The notes below the pieces were generated by a model that was given only the letters and a program-made list of their open reading frames with translations, was not told the origin of the DNA and made no database searches. Positions 16,851 through 25,932 of a stretch of DNA of 64,000 bases are shown one piece after another. This DNA is from Azotobacter paspali. Its GTDB lineage: Bacteria > Pseudomonadota > Gammaproteobacteria > Pseudomonadales > Pseudomonadaceae. Position 1 is the stretch's first letter. Every line of letters starts with the position of its first letter. The DNA lies in NCBI RefSeq assembly GCF_042434745.1, contig NZ_JBHLSS010000051.1; one strand, given 5' to 3'. The translations under genes and the position numbers were made by a program.

Positions 16851-19800
16851 GCCTGTCCCACTACTGCATCGAGCGGCCGATCTTCGCTTCGGTGATTTCC
16901 ATCGTCATCACCCTGGCCGGGGCGGTGGCGATGTTCAATCTGCCGGTAGCCCAGTACCCGGACATCACCCCGCCGCAGATCACCGTATCGGCCACCTATC
17001 CCGGCGCCGACGCCGAAGTGGTGGCCAACAACGTGGCGGCGCCCATCGAACAGCAGGTCAACGGCGCCGACGATATGATCTACATGAACTCGTCGAGTTC
17101 GGCGACCGGCAACATGACCCTCAACGTGTTCTTCGAGATCGGCACCGATCCCTCGTTGGCCCAGGTGGACGTGCAAAACCGGGTCAACCTGGCCCTGCCG
17201 CAACTGCCCTCGGCGGTGCAGAGCCAAGGCATCCAGGTGCAGAAGAAGTCCTCGGCCTTCATGATGGTCATCGCGGTCTACTCCCCGGACGAGCGCTACG
17301 ACAGCACCTACATCGCCAACTACGCCAACCTGTACATCCTCGACGCGATCAAGCGCATCCCCGGCGCCAACCAGGCGAGCATCTTCGGCACCCCGGACTA
17401 CGCCATGCGCATCTGGCTCAAGCCCGACCGCATGGCCCAATTGAAGATCACCGCCGCCGACGTGCAGCAGGCGGTGGCCAACCAGAACCAGCAGTTCGCC
17501 GTGGGGCGCATCGGCCAGTCGCCGACCGGCGAGGCGGTGGAGCAATCTTTCGCCGTCACCACCAAGGGCCGGCTGACCGAGCCGGAGGAGTTCGAGAACA
17601 TCATCATCCGCGCCGCCAGCGGTGGGGCGGCCATCGTCCGCCTGCGCGACGTGGGCCGCGCCGAGCTGGGCCAGAAGGATTACTCCCTGCGCAGCACCTA
17701 CCAGGGCAAGCCGGCGACGCTGATGGCGGTGTATCAGCAGCCCGGCGCCAATGCCCTGGACGTGTCCAACGCTGTCAGGACGACCCTGGCGGAGATGGAA
17801 AAGAGCTTTCCCGCCGGCATCGAATACAAGATCGTGATGGACACCACGGCCTTCACCCGCACCTCCATCGCCGAGGTGGTGTACACCTTCTTCGAGGCCC
17901 TGGTACTGGTGGTGGCGGTCGTCTACCTATTCCTGCAGAGCCTGCGCGCCACCCTGATCCCGGTGCTGGCGGTGCCGGTGTCGATCGTCGGCACCTTCAT
18001 CGGCATGAGCGCCCTGGGCTTCTCGATCAACATGCTGACCCTGTTCGGCATGGTGCTGGCGATCGGCATCGTGGTGGACGACGCCATCGTGGTGATCGAG
18101 AACGTCGAGCGCAACATGCAGGTCCACCGCCTGCCGCCCAGGGAGGCCGCCAAGCGGGCGATGGACGAGGTGGCCGGCCCGGTGGTGGCCATCGTCTTGG
18201 TGCTCTGCGCGGTGTTCGTCCCGGTGGCTTTCATGGGCGGTATCACCGGCCAGCTCTACAAGCAGTTCGCCATCACCATCGCCATCTCCGTGGTGATCTC
18301 CGGCCTGGTCGCCCTGACCCTGTCGCCGGCTCTCGCCGCGATCCTCATCAAGCCCGCCCACGGGCGCAAGCGCAGCTTCTTCCGCTGGTTCGAACGCAAC
18401 TTCGAGCGCATGACCGAGGGCTACTCGCGCGCGGTGGCCTTCATGATCAAGCGCTTTTTGCTCGCCCTGCTGCTGTTCGCCGGGATGGTCGCGCTCACCG
18501 TGCTGATGGCACAGCGCATCCCCGGCGCCTTCCTGCCGCCGGAGGACCAGGGCTACCTGCTCGGCGCGGTGATCATGCCCGACGCCGCCAGCCTGGACCG
18601 CACCGGCGAGGTGGGCCGGGCGGTCAGCGACTACTTCATGCGCGACGAAGCCGTCGAGGGAGTGGCCATCGTCAACGGCTACAGCCTGCTCGACAACCAG
18701 AACAAGAACAACGCCGGCACTTTCTTCGTCGGTTTCAAGGACTTCGAGGAACGCTACAAGGACGGCGAAAGCATCCGGATGCAGAGCGCCCCGGCGGTCA
18801 TCGCGGCCGCCGGCCAGGCCTTCTCCCGAGTCCGCGAGGGACTCGTGGTGCCGGTCAACCCGCCGTCCATTCCCGGCCTGGGCACCACGGGCGGCATGGA
18901 GGTATGGGTCCAGAACAAGGGCGACGGCAGCGTCGGCCAGCTCGCCGGGGTGGTGAACGATTTCGTCGCCAAGGCCCGCCAGCGACCGGAGATCGGCGCC
19001 ATCACCGCCACCTTCAACGCCGCTTCACGGCAACTGCTGGCCGACGTGGACCGGGAAAAGGCGGAAACCCTGGGCGTGCCGGTGGAGGACGTGTACAGCA
19101 CCATGCAGACCATGTTCGGCTCGTTGTACGTGTCGCAGTTCAACAAGTTCAGCCGCCTGTGGCAGGTGATCCTGCAGGCCGAGCCGACCTACCGCCTCAG
19201 GGTCGAGGACCTGCAGCAGATCTACGTGCGCAACCGCGGCGGCGAGATGATTCCGCTTAAGGCCCTGCTGAGCACTCGCTACGTCACCGGCCCGGACCTG
19301 CTGACCCGCTTCAACAACTTCCCGGCGGTGAAGATCACCGCCAACGCGGCGCCGGGCTTCAGCTCCGGGCAAGCGCTGGCGGCCCTGGAGACGCTGGCCG
19401 CGCAGAACATGTCCGGCGACTACGCCTTGGCCCTGAGCGGCGAGGCCTTCGAGGAGAAGAAGGCCGGCGGCACCAGCGCCCAGGTATTCGTCTTCGGCCT
19501 GATCATGGTGTTCCTGATCCTGGCGGCGCAGTACGAGAAGTGGACGCTGCCGGTCGGCGTGCTGCTCGCGGTGCCCTTCGCGCTGTTCGGCGCCCTGCTG
19601 GCGATCCTGTTGCGCGGGCTGGTCAACGACGTGTACTTCCAGATCGGCCTGACCATGCTGGTGGCCCTGGCGGCAAAGAACGCCATCCTGATCTTCGAGT
19701 TCGCCGTGCTGAACCGCGAGAAAGGCATGTCCGTGTTCGACGCGGCGATGACCGCGGCGCGCGAACGCCTGCGCCCCATCGTGATGACCTCGCTGGCCTT

Positions 19801-20056
19801 CATCCTCGGCTGCGTGCCCCTGGCCATCGCCGTCGGCGCCTCGGAGAACAGCCGCCACTCGATCGGTACCGGAGTGATCGGCGGCATGCTTGCGGCGACG
19901 GTGATCGCGGTGTTCTTCATCCCGCTGTTCTACTACCTGATCGAGCGGCTTTCCGAGAAGAGCGGCACCGCGAAGCGGGAGGCGCCGCCCGCCGAGCCGG
20001 CGCCCCTGGGTGGCGACCTGAACGGCATGCCGCAACGCCGGCACGAGGAGGACTGA
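16847..20056 (+). CDS. RND efflux pump, HAE1 family inner-membrane subunit
   Basis: A 1069-residue proton-driven RND transporter of the multidrug HAE1 class. It has the 12-TM two-fold plan: FIERPIFASV-like start (here CIERPIFASVISIVITLAG), a periplasmic loop with PPQITVSATYPGADAEVV, and motif D region GMVLAIGIVVDDAIVVIENVERNM with the paired Asp residues of TM4. TM10 reads MLVALAAKNAILIFEFAV, supplying the Lys. GTG at 16847 is the start, fixed by overlap with the adaptor stop and GGGGGA upstream. A short hydrophilic tail (residues 1040-1069) follows the last helix. The pump is co-transcribed with fabI and with pqi genes, hinting at export of lipid-like or membrane-active compounds. Confidence 0.95.
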   Translation: MSLSHYCIERPIFASVISIVITLAGAVAMFNLPVAQYPDITPPQITVSATYPGADAEVVANNVAAPIEQQVNGADDMIYMNSSSSATGNMTLNVFFEIGTDPSLAQVDVQNRVNLALPQLPSAVQSQGIQVQKKSSAFMMVIAVYSPDERYDSTYIANYANLYILDAIKRIPGANQASIFGTPDYAMRIWLKPDRMAQLKITAADVQQAVANQNQQFAVGRIGQSPTGEAVEQSFAVTTKGRLTEPEEFENIIIRAASGGAAIVRLRDVGRAELGQKDYSLRSTYQGKPATLMAVYQQPGANALDVSNAVRTTLAEMEKSFPAGIEYKIVMDTTAFTRTSIAEVVYTFFEALVLVVAVVYLFLQSLRATLIPVLAVPVSIVGTFIGMSALGFSINMLTLFGMVLAIGIVVDDAIVVIENVERNMQVHRLPPREAAKRAMDEVAGPVVAIVLVLCAVFVPVAFMGGITGQLYKQFAITIAISVVISGLVALTLSPALAAILIKPAHGRKRSFFRWFERNFERMTEGYSRAVAFMIKRFLLALLLFAGMVALTVLMAQRIPGAFLPPEDQGYLLGAVIMPDAASLDRTGEVGRAVSDYFMRDEAVEGVAIVNGYSLLDNQNKNNAGTFFVGFKDFEERYKDGESIRMQSAPAVIAAAGQAFSRVREGLVVPVNPPSIPGLGTTGGMEVWVQNKGDGSVGQLAGVVNDFVAKARQRPEIGAITATFNAASRQLLADVDREKAETLGVPVEDVYSTMQTMFGSLYVSQFNKFSRLWQVILQAEPTYRLRVEDLQQIYVRNRGGEMIPLKALLSTRYVTGPDLLTRFNNFPAVKITANAAPGFSSGQALAALETLAAQNMSGDYALALSGEAFEEKKAGGTSAQVFVFGLIMVFLILAAQYEKWTLPVGVLLAVPFALFGALLAILLRGLVNDVYFQIGLTMLVALAAKNAILIFEFAVLNREKGMSVFDAAMTAARERLRPIVMTSLAFILGCVPLAIAVGASENSRHSIGTGVIGGMLAATVIAVFFIPLFYYLIERLSEKSGTAKREAPPAEPAPLGGDLNGMPQRRHEED

Positions 20057-20057
20057 G

Positions 20058-20672
20058 ATGGGTGTGATGGAAAGCCCCCTGGTGGCCTGCCACGACTGCG
20101 ACCTCCTGCAGCGCGAGCCGCCGCTGCCCGAAGGCGGCGTGGCCCGCTGCCGGCGCTGCGGGGCGATCCTGTCGCGCAATCACCCGCGCGGCAGCGAGCG
20201 CACCCTGGCCTTCGGGCTCGGCGCCCTCCTACTCTTCCTGATCGCCAACCTTTTTCCCATCGTCGGCCTCAGCCTCGGCGGAGACGTCGTGCAGACCTCC
20301 CTGCTCGGCGCGGCGCGGGCCATGTACCGCCACGATATGCGCCTGGTCGCCGCCCTGGTGCTGGCGACCACCTTCGTCGCGCCCCTGGCGCAGTTACTGG
20401 CCCTGCTCTACCTGCTGCTGCCGGCCTGCCTCGGACGCCGGCCGCCGCGAGCCCGGCTGGTGTTCCGCGGCCTGACCCTGGTGCAGCCCTGGGGCATGCT
20501 GGAGGTGTTCGTGCTCGGCATCCTGGTCTCGCTGGTCAAGCTCGCCCACCTGGCCAGCGTGGTGCCCGGAGTCGCCCTGTGGTCGTTCGGCGGGCTGATG
20601 CTGCTGATGGCGGCGACCACCGCTTCCTTCGATGCCCGTGACCTGTGGACGCGGCTGGAGGCGGCGCGATGA
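20058..20672 (+). CDS. pqiA: Paraquat-inducible protein A, first half (PqiA N-terminal-type domain)
   Basis: A 204-residue membrane protein starting with a zinc-ribbon-like CHDCD...CRRCG segment (residues ~10-36), followed by four hydrophobic helices including GALLLFLIANLFPIVGLSLGG and FVAPLAQLLALLYLLLP. This is one PqiA domain. E. coli PqiA carries two such domains in one chain, whereas here they are two consecutive genes. PqiA is the integral partner of the MCE protein PqiB in lipid transport across the periplasm. The RBS GAGGAGGA overlaps the end of the pump gene one base upstream. The stop overlaps the ATG of the next pqiA gene. Confidence 0.9.
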   Translation: MGVMESPLVACHDCDLLQREPPLPEGGVARCRRCGAILSRNHPRGSERTLAFGLGALLLFLIANLFPIVGLSLGGDVVQTSLLGAARAMYRHDMRLVAALVLATTFVAPLAQLLALLYLLLPACLGRRPPRARLVFRGLTLVQPWGMLEVFVLGILVSLVKLAHLASVVPGVALWSFGGLMLLMAATTASFDARDLWTRLEAAR

Positions 20673-21295
20673 AGGGTCCGGCGAGCGCCGCCCGCTGGCA
20701 TCTGGCGACTTGCCACGGCTGCGGCCTGCTGAGCCGCACGGGCGCCGGCCGGGCCGTCCGCTGCCCGCGTTGCGGCACGCCCCTGCATGCGCGCAAGCCG
20801 GATAGCATCGCCCGCACCTGGGCCTTCATCGTCGCCGCGGCGATCCTCTACATCCCGGCCAACCTGCTACCGATCATGGAGACCAGCTCCCTGTTCGGCG
20901 CCCAGCAGGACACCATCATGAGCGGCGTGGTGTACCTGTGGGTATCCGGCTCCTGGCACCTGGCCCTGGTGGTGTTCGTCGCCAGCATCCTGGTGCCGAT
21001 GGCCAAGCTCATCGCCCTGGTCATCCTGGCCCTGTCGGTGCAGTCGCGCGCCCGCTGGCAGCCGCTGCAGCGCACCCGCCTGTACCGTCTGGTGGAGCTG
21101 GTCGGGCGCTGGTCGATGCTCGATATCTACGTGGTGACCCTGCTGGTCGCCCTGGTACAACTCGAAGCCCTGGCGAGCATCCGGCCCGGTAGCGGCGCCC
21201 TGGCCTTCGGCGCCGTGGTGGTGCTGACCATGTTCGCGGCGATGAGCTTCGATCCGCGCCTGATCTGGGACGTCCTGGAGCGGGACGATGGCTGA
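20669..21295 (+). CDS. pqiA: Paraquat-inducible protein A, second half
   Basis: A 208-residue homologue of the preceding gene: CHGCGLLSR...CPRCGTPLHAR zinc-ribbon pairs at residues ~16-40, then four membrane segments with FIVAAAILYIPANLLPIMETSSLFG and the characteristic VVYLWVSGSWHLALVVFVASILVPMAKLI. The ATG at 20669 overlaps the previous stop (ATGA). It overlaps pqiB by 8 bp. The two genes together correspond to one full-length PqiA and would form the inner-membrane base for PqiB. Split PqiA genes are common in Pseudomonas-type operons. Confidence 0.9.
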   Translation: MKGPASAARWHLATCHGCGLLSRTGAGRAVRCPRCGTPLHARKPDSIARTWAFIVAAAILYIPANLLPIMETSSLFGAQQDTIMSGVVYLWVSGSWHLALVVFVASILVPMAKLIALVILALSVQSRARWQPLQRTRLYRLVELVGRWSMLDIYVVTLLVALVQLEALASIRPGSGALAFGAVVVLTMFAAMSFDPRLIWDVLERDDG

Positions 21296-22901
21296 GGCGC
21301 GCCCCGATCCGTCCGCCCTGCCGGAGGCCGAAGCAGCGCCCCGCTCGCGCTGGAGGCCGCAACTGGTCTGGCTGGTACCGCTGGTGGCCGCTCTCATCGG
21401 CGGCTGGCTGGCGGTGAAGTCGATCCTCGACCGGGGTCCCGTCATCGAGATCGTCTTCAAGAGCGCCGAAGGCCTGGAAGCGGGCAAGACCAAGGTCAAG
21501 TACAAGGACGTGGACATCGGCCTGGTCACTGCCGTGAGCCTGTCCAAGGATCTTCGCCAGGTGCTGGCCAGCGCGGAACTGGTCAAGGATTTCCAGCCCC
21601 ATCTGGTCGAGGACACCCGCTTCTGGCTAGTCAAGCCGCGCATCTCCGGCGGCAGCGTCTCGGGGCTTGGCACCGTGCTGTCCGGTGCCTACATCGGGGT
21701 GGACGTAGGCAAGTCGTCCCGCGAGCAGAAGACTTTCGCCGCGCTGGAGATGCCGCCGGTCATCCAGCTCGACACGCCGGGCCGGGAGTTCGTTCTGCGC
21801 AGCGCCGACCTGGGCTCCCTGGCGATAGGCTCGCCGGTATTCTTCCGGCGCCTGCAGGTCGGCCAGGTGGTCGGCTACCAGCTCGACGAGAACGGCCGCG
21901 GGGTGAGCCTGAAGCTCTTCGTCAACGCGCCCTACGACCGCTTCGTCACCGACAACAGCCGTTTTTGGAATGCCAGCGGGATCGACGTCAAGCTCGGCGC
22001 CAGCGGCATCGAGGTGGATACCCAGTCGCTGGCCTCGCTGCTGCTGGGCGGCGTGGCCTTCGAAACGCCGGAGGAGTCCGTCGCCCTGCCGGGCGCCGCG
22101 CCCGATACCGGCTTCGAGCTGTTCGCCGACCGCGCCCGGGCCATGCGCAACCCCGAGCGCGACGTACTGAAGATGGTCCTGCTCTTCGACGAATCCCTGC
22201 GCGGCCTGGAGACCGGCGCCCCGGTGGATTTCCGCGGCATCGCCATCGGCGAGGTGACCGCCATCCGCGTGGAGCTGGAGCCGGACAGCCGGCGCATCGT
22301 CATGCCGGTCGAGATCAGCCTCTACCCGGAACGACTGCGGCTGCGCTCCCGGGACAAGGATCTGCCCCAGCTTTCCGGCGAGGCGCGCCGGCGTTTTCTC
22401 GAAGAACTGGTCGCCAAGGGCCTGCGCGCCCAGTTGCGCTCCGGCAACCTGCTGACCGGCCAGCTCTACGTCGGCCTCGACTTCTTCCCCCAGGCGACCA
22501 CGGCCCGGATCGACTGGGACAGCGAGCCGCCCGGACTGCCCACCACGGGCGGCAGCCTGGGCGAGCTGCAGGCATCCCTGCAGCGCGTCGCCGGCCGGCT
22601 GGAAAAGCTGCCGCTGGAGCAGATCGGCGCCGACCTGCGACAGACCCTGCAGACCACCAGCCGCCTACTGCACCGGCTGGACACCCAGGTCGCTCCGGAG
22701 GTCGTGGCTACCCTGGGCGAGGCGCGCAAGGCCGTAGACACCGCGCAGAACATGATGGCCGCCGACGAGCCCCTGCAACAGGACACCCGCGAGGCCATCC
22801 GCGAACTGGGGCGCACCGCCAGATCCTTGCGCGCCCTGGCCGACTATCTCGAACGCCATCCCGAGGCGCTGCTCTGGGGCAAGAAGAGGGGCGAGCCATG
22901 A
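21288..22901 (+). CDS. pqiB: MCE-domain protein PqiB
   Basis: A 537-residue protein with one N-terminal membrane anchor (LVWLVPLVAALIGGWLAVKSIL, residues ~27-48) and three MlaD/MCE repeats. The first begins IEIVFKSAEGLEAGKTKVKYKDVDIGLV, the second after residue 160 (LGSLAIGSPVFFRRLQVGQVVGYQL) and the third near residue 300 (LRGLETGAPVDFRGIAIGEVTAIRV). A C-terminal helical part (residues ~425-530) would form the needle-like tube seen in PqiB. It carries lipids between the inner and outer membrane. Its usual partner lipoprotein PqiC is not next; the pqiC-like gene is at 27754, beyond an iron-uptake unit, so the operon looks interrupted. Confidence 0.93.
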   Translation: MAEARPDPSALPEAEAAPRSRWRPQLVWLVPLVAALIGGWLAVKSILDRGPVIEIVFKSAEGLEAGKTKVKYKDVDIGLVTAVSLSKDLRQVLASAELVKDFQPHLVEDTRFWLVKPRISGGSVSGLGTVLSGAYIGVDVGKSSREQKTFAALEMPPVIQLDTPGREFVLRSADLGSLAIGSPVFFRRLQVGQVVGYQLDENGRGVSLKLFVNAPYDRFVTDNSRFWNASGIDVKLGASGIEVDTQSLASLLLGGVAFETPEESVALPGAAPDTGFELFADRARAMRNPERDVLKMVLLFDESLRGLETGAPVDFRGIAIGEVTAIRVELEPDSRRIVMPVEISLYPERLRLRSRDKDLPQLSGEARRRFLEELVAKGLRAQLRSGNLLTGQLYVGLDFFPQATTARIDWDSEPPGLPTTGGSLGELQASLQRVAGRLEKLPLEQIGADLRQTLQTTSRLLHRLDTQVAPEVVATLGEARKAVDTAQNMMAADEPLQQDTREAIRELGRTARSLRALADYLERHPEALLWGKKRGEP

Positions 22902-23048
22902 GGCAGCCGCTCCGGCCGCCGGCAAACACACCGCGAGACGAAGCAGACGGCGAATCAGCCGCCGGCCACGGCGGACATGAAGGCCAAGACAATCGCATGC
23001 AACTGCGAGAGGGTTTGGATTGAACCGGCAAGATTGTATGAGCCTTGA

Positions 23049-23189
23049 GGGCACCTCTAAAAACCTGGGCAAGGCAGTCAGCACAAGGCAAAAATAGGCG
23101 AAAAAGTGGAGTTTACGAGTTTTAAAATGAGCATTTTGAGCCTGTTTTTAACGCAGCGATGACCACGCAGGTAGTTTTTAGATGTGCCC
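23049..23189. mobile_element. MITE-like element with terminal inverted repeats and TTGA duplication
   Basis: The left end reads GGGCACCTCTAAAAACCTG; the right end in reverse complement reads GGGCACATCTAAAAACTACC. The first 16 bases differ at one position. The 141-bp segment is flanked on both sides by TTGA (23045-23048 and 23190-23193), consistent with a 4-bp target duplication. It is AT-rich and has no coding capacity. It would be mobilised in trans by a transposase with matching ends; an IS5-like source is a guess. It lies between pqiB and the iron-receptor gene. Confidence 0.75.
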
Positions 23190-23193
23190 TTGA

Positions 23194-23406
23194 CATGGCT
23201 GCCTGCCGAGTACACCGGCACTCCCTGTTTCGCTCGCGCGACACCTCTTGGTCCCTGCGACACCGGAGCGCCCGGCCCTGGGCTTCCAAGCAGGAACGCA
23301 GGAGCCCAAAGAGTTATTGGACTAACCGAACAATCCACTAGAACATCTGATCCGAAGAAGAGCAGGACCAGCGAATAAGCTGCACGATTGGCTTGTTCGA
23401 AGCTTC
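23194..23406. other. Non-coding junction between MITE and receptor gene
   Basis: No gene, RNA or clear terminator was recognised. A partial inverted repeat (TGGGCTTCC around 23279 with GGAGCCCA around 23301) is present without a T-tract. Base composition shifts from GC-rich to AT-rich toward the receptor gene, in line with this being a junction of acquired DNA. Confidence 0.4.
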
Positions 23407-25821
23407 CTAAAAGTCCCATCGGGTGGTCAGCATCATATTACGAGGCTCGCCATATTTATGGCTACCTCCATATCCATAAGACGTGTAATAATATTTATCG
23501 AGCAGGTTGTTCACATTCAAAGTAACAGAGAAATCATCAGCAATCTGATATTTACTCATAAAGTTCAACAACCAGAAAGCTTCCTGTCTATATTGACGAG
23601 TCTTGCCAAGAGCGTCTCGGCTATCATTCCATGTAGTGCCTTGATAATTGGCCCCGCCGCCAACAGTAAGTTTATCCAACATGCCGGGCAGCCTATAGGC
23701 CGTATAAACCTTGAATTGATTTTCCGGTTGTTGTGTTGTCAGCTTTTCATTTGTCCTATCCTCTCGAATGACTTGATGGGTAAAGCCTGCCTGAATATTC
23801 CATCCTGGCGCCAACTCTCCCGTCACCTCTAATTCTACACCTTTACTTTTAGCTTTTACCCCTCTATATATACTATAATTTCGCTCATAGTCACGGCCTA
23901 CATATTCAGCCCGATTGTCCTGGCGAATTTCAAAATAGGCTAGACTAGCATTCAATCGACCATTGAACCACTCCCCTTTGAGGCCTCCTTCATAGCTATC
24001 GCCTTCGTCTGGATCAAGTATGCCATAGCTTTCGTCACGGACACTTTGCGGCTGGAAAATTTTAGTATAGCTGGCATAAAGCGAAAAATTATTATTTAGA
24101 TCATAAGTAATACCCGCGAAAGGCACGACCTCGCCTGTTTCGCGCATATTGCTATCACCTCCCCGGATGTAATTGGTCACCCGACCACCAAGAATTACTG
24201 CAAGGTCATCTGTCAGGCTGAAGCGGACACTGGCATAATAGGCTCTCTGGTTAATACGGTCTTCTGAAGAGCTATCCCCGCCCCAATCTGGTCTTTCTAT
24301 ATCGCCATCCCAGCTCCAGAAATTATCAACTAACAGCAGAGTATAATTGCTACTTGATCCTTTCAGGTGGTTATGGTAACCACTCGCCCCTATTGCCAAC
24401 TCATGAGTCCGGCCGAATAGCTCAAAGGGGCCACGCAAATAACCTTCTAGTGCTTGGGTCCTGAGTTTATATCTATATTCTCCAGAGCCTAAATAAACAT
24501 TGCCAGTATCAGCATCGGGGGTAAAATGAATGCTTCCTAATTTTGAATTGTAGGCATTCCTTTGAAATGTGTAATAAAGCCGGCCATCCCATCCATTATC
24601 AAAGGCATGATCAATTTGAGCGAAAAAAGCATGACTAAATTGCTCGTTATAACTCCAGCTTGCAGCTGGATTAAAGGATCGGGGCATGTTTATCTCATTA
24701 TTATGACTGTCCTGCATTGGAATTCCACCCCACATATCACCGTTTGGAATCCTTTTGTCATAGTTTCCACCCACAGTTAGTAATGTTTGCGGGGACAGGT
24801 CAACCTCTAAGACTCCATAAAATGCTCGCGTCTGCTCCTTAGCGTGATCGAGAAAGGATTGCTTGTCTTGAAAGGCTGCGGCGACTCGTCCACGAACACT
24901 AGCACTTTCATTCAATGGGCCGCTGACATCCCATTCCGTACGATAATTATCCCAGCGACCGGCTTCGATAGTTGCGTGCCCACTGAAGTCGTGGGTAGGC
25001 TTTTTACGTACAAAGTTGAGTGTGGCACCAGGAGCCCCCGCTCCAGTAGTCAAACCACTCGCCCCCTTGATGACCTCAACCCGATCATATTGAATCATAT
25101 CGCTTGAGGTCTCTCCGATATTATTGATTGAGCTATAAGCTAGGGTGGGAATACCATCATATTGAAAATTACGAATTTCGTAACCTCGAGCATAATATGA
25201 ATAACGGTGATCTTCGGAGCTCAGCGTCACACCAGGTGTGTGTTCTATTACCTTATTAATATTAGTCAGATTGAAATCATCCATATGCTGACGAGTGATT
25301 ACTGTAACCGTTTGTGGCGTTTCACGTGGCGTTAGAACCAAGCGAGTGGCCGAGGCGATAGTGCCCGGCGTATAGGACTTGGTCTGCTCGGTGATGGTGC
25401 CAAGTGAGTTGTCTTCCACTCGCATGGCATCCAGGTTTATCGCCCCGGTCGACTTGGTTTCCACCAGCACATATCCGCCACGCTCTTGCCGCTCTGCCTG
25501 CAAACCGCTGCCGGCCAGCAGGCGGTTCAGTGCTTCGTCTGGGGCGAAGGTGCCTTGTAGGCCCAGGGTGCTTTTGCCGGCCAGCAGCTTGGCGTTGAAG
25601 GCCACGCTCACGCCAGCCTGGCGGGAGAACTGGGACAGAGCAGCATCCAGGTTGCCGGGGGCGATGGAAAACTCCTGGTTGGTGGTCTGCTCGGCGATGG
25701 CAGTGACCGGCATGCTCAGGATCACGCTCGCCAGCGGCAGATATAGCAGGGCGCCGCGCACCGCGGCGGCCAGGGTGGCGGGTCGGGAACGGTGGAGCAA
25801 CGGCTGTTCGCGCAATTTCAT
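23407..25821 (-). CDS. TonB-dependent ferric-siderophore receptor with N-terminal signalling domain
   Basis: An 804-residue outer-membrane receptor of the FpvA/FoxA/PupB class. A signal peptide ends around AIAEQ (residue ~45). The secretin/TonB short N-terminal (STN) signalling domain spans about residues 50-120 (FSIAPGNLDAALSQFSRQAGVSVAFNAKLL). The plug begins near residue 165 (TPRETPQTVTVITRQHMDDF, with VEVIKGASGLTTGAGAPGATLNFVRKKP), and the 22-strand barrel ends in TTRWDF with a terminal Phe. The STN domain would signal siderophore binding to the FecR/FecI pair upstream. DNA for residues 1-160 is GC-rich like its neighbours, while the plug and barrel (about 23407-25330) are strikingly AT-rich, so the gene appears mosaic. 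The siderophore is unknown; a hydroxamate or pyoverdine-type ligand is a guess. Confidence 0.93.
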   Translation of the reverse strand: MKLREQPLLHRSRPATLAAAVRGALLYLPLASVILSMPVTAIAEQTTNQEFSIAPGNLDAALSQFSRQAGVSVAFNAKLLAGKSTLGLQGTFAPDEALNRLLAGSGLQAERQERGGYVLVETKSTGAINLDAMRVEDNSLGTITEQTKSYTPGTIASATRLVLTPRETPQTVTVITRQHMDDFNLTNINKVIEHTPGVTLSSEDHRYSYYARGYEIRNFQYDGIPTLAYSSINNIGETSSDMIQYDRVEVIKGASGLTTGAGAPGATLNFVRKKPTHDFSGHATIEAGRWDNYRTEWDVSGPLNESASVRGRVAAAFQDKQSFLDHAKEQTRAFYGVLEVDLSPQTLLTVGGNYDKRIPNGDMWGGIPMQDSHNNEINMPRSFNPAASWSYNEQFSHAFFAQIDHAFDNGWDGRLYYTFQRNAYNSKLGSIHFTPDADTGNVYLGSGEYRYKLRTQALEGYLRGPFELFGRTHELAIGASGYHNHLKGSSSNYTLLLVDNFWSWDGDIERPDWGGDSSSEDRINQRAYYASVRFSLTDDLAVILGGRVTNYIRGGDSNMRETGEVVPFAGITYDLNNNFSLYASYTKIFQPQSVRDESYGILDPDEGDSYEGGLKGEWFNGRLNASLAYFEIRQDNRAEYVGRDYERNYSIYRGVKAKSKGVELEVTGELAPGWNIQAGFTHQVIREDRTNEKLTTQQPENQFKVYTAYRLPGMLDKLTVGGGANYQGTTWNDSRDALGKTRQYRQEAFWLLNFMSKYQIADDFSVTLNVNNLLDKYYYTSYGYGGSHKYGEPRNMMLTTRWDF

Positions 25822-25932
25822 AGGGAAGGCTTCTCGTTGGCAGTGAGCAAAATGTCACGACCTGAATGCCGAATGAGAATCTAAATCCCTTCACTTACCG
25901 GAAAAATATTTTCGCTGGCGGCCCTGCCGCGC

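Noticed and set aside
22898..23023. Small reading frame overlapping the pqiB stop (starting MRQPLRPP) as a pqiC remnant
   Set aside because: The sequence has no lipoprotein signal and no similarity to PqiC; the overlap with the stop is probably coincidental.
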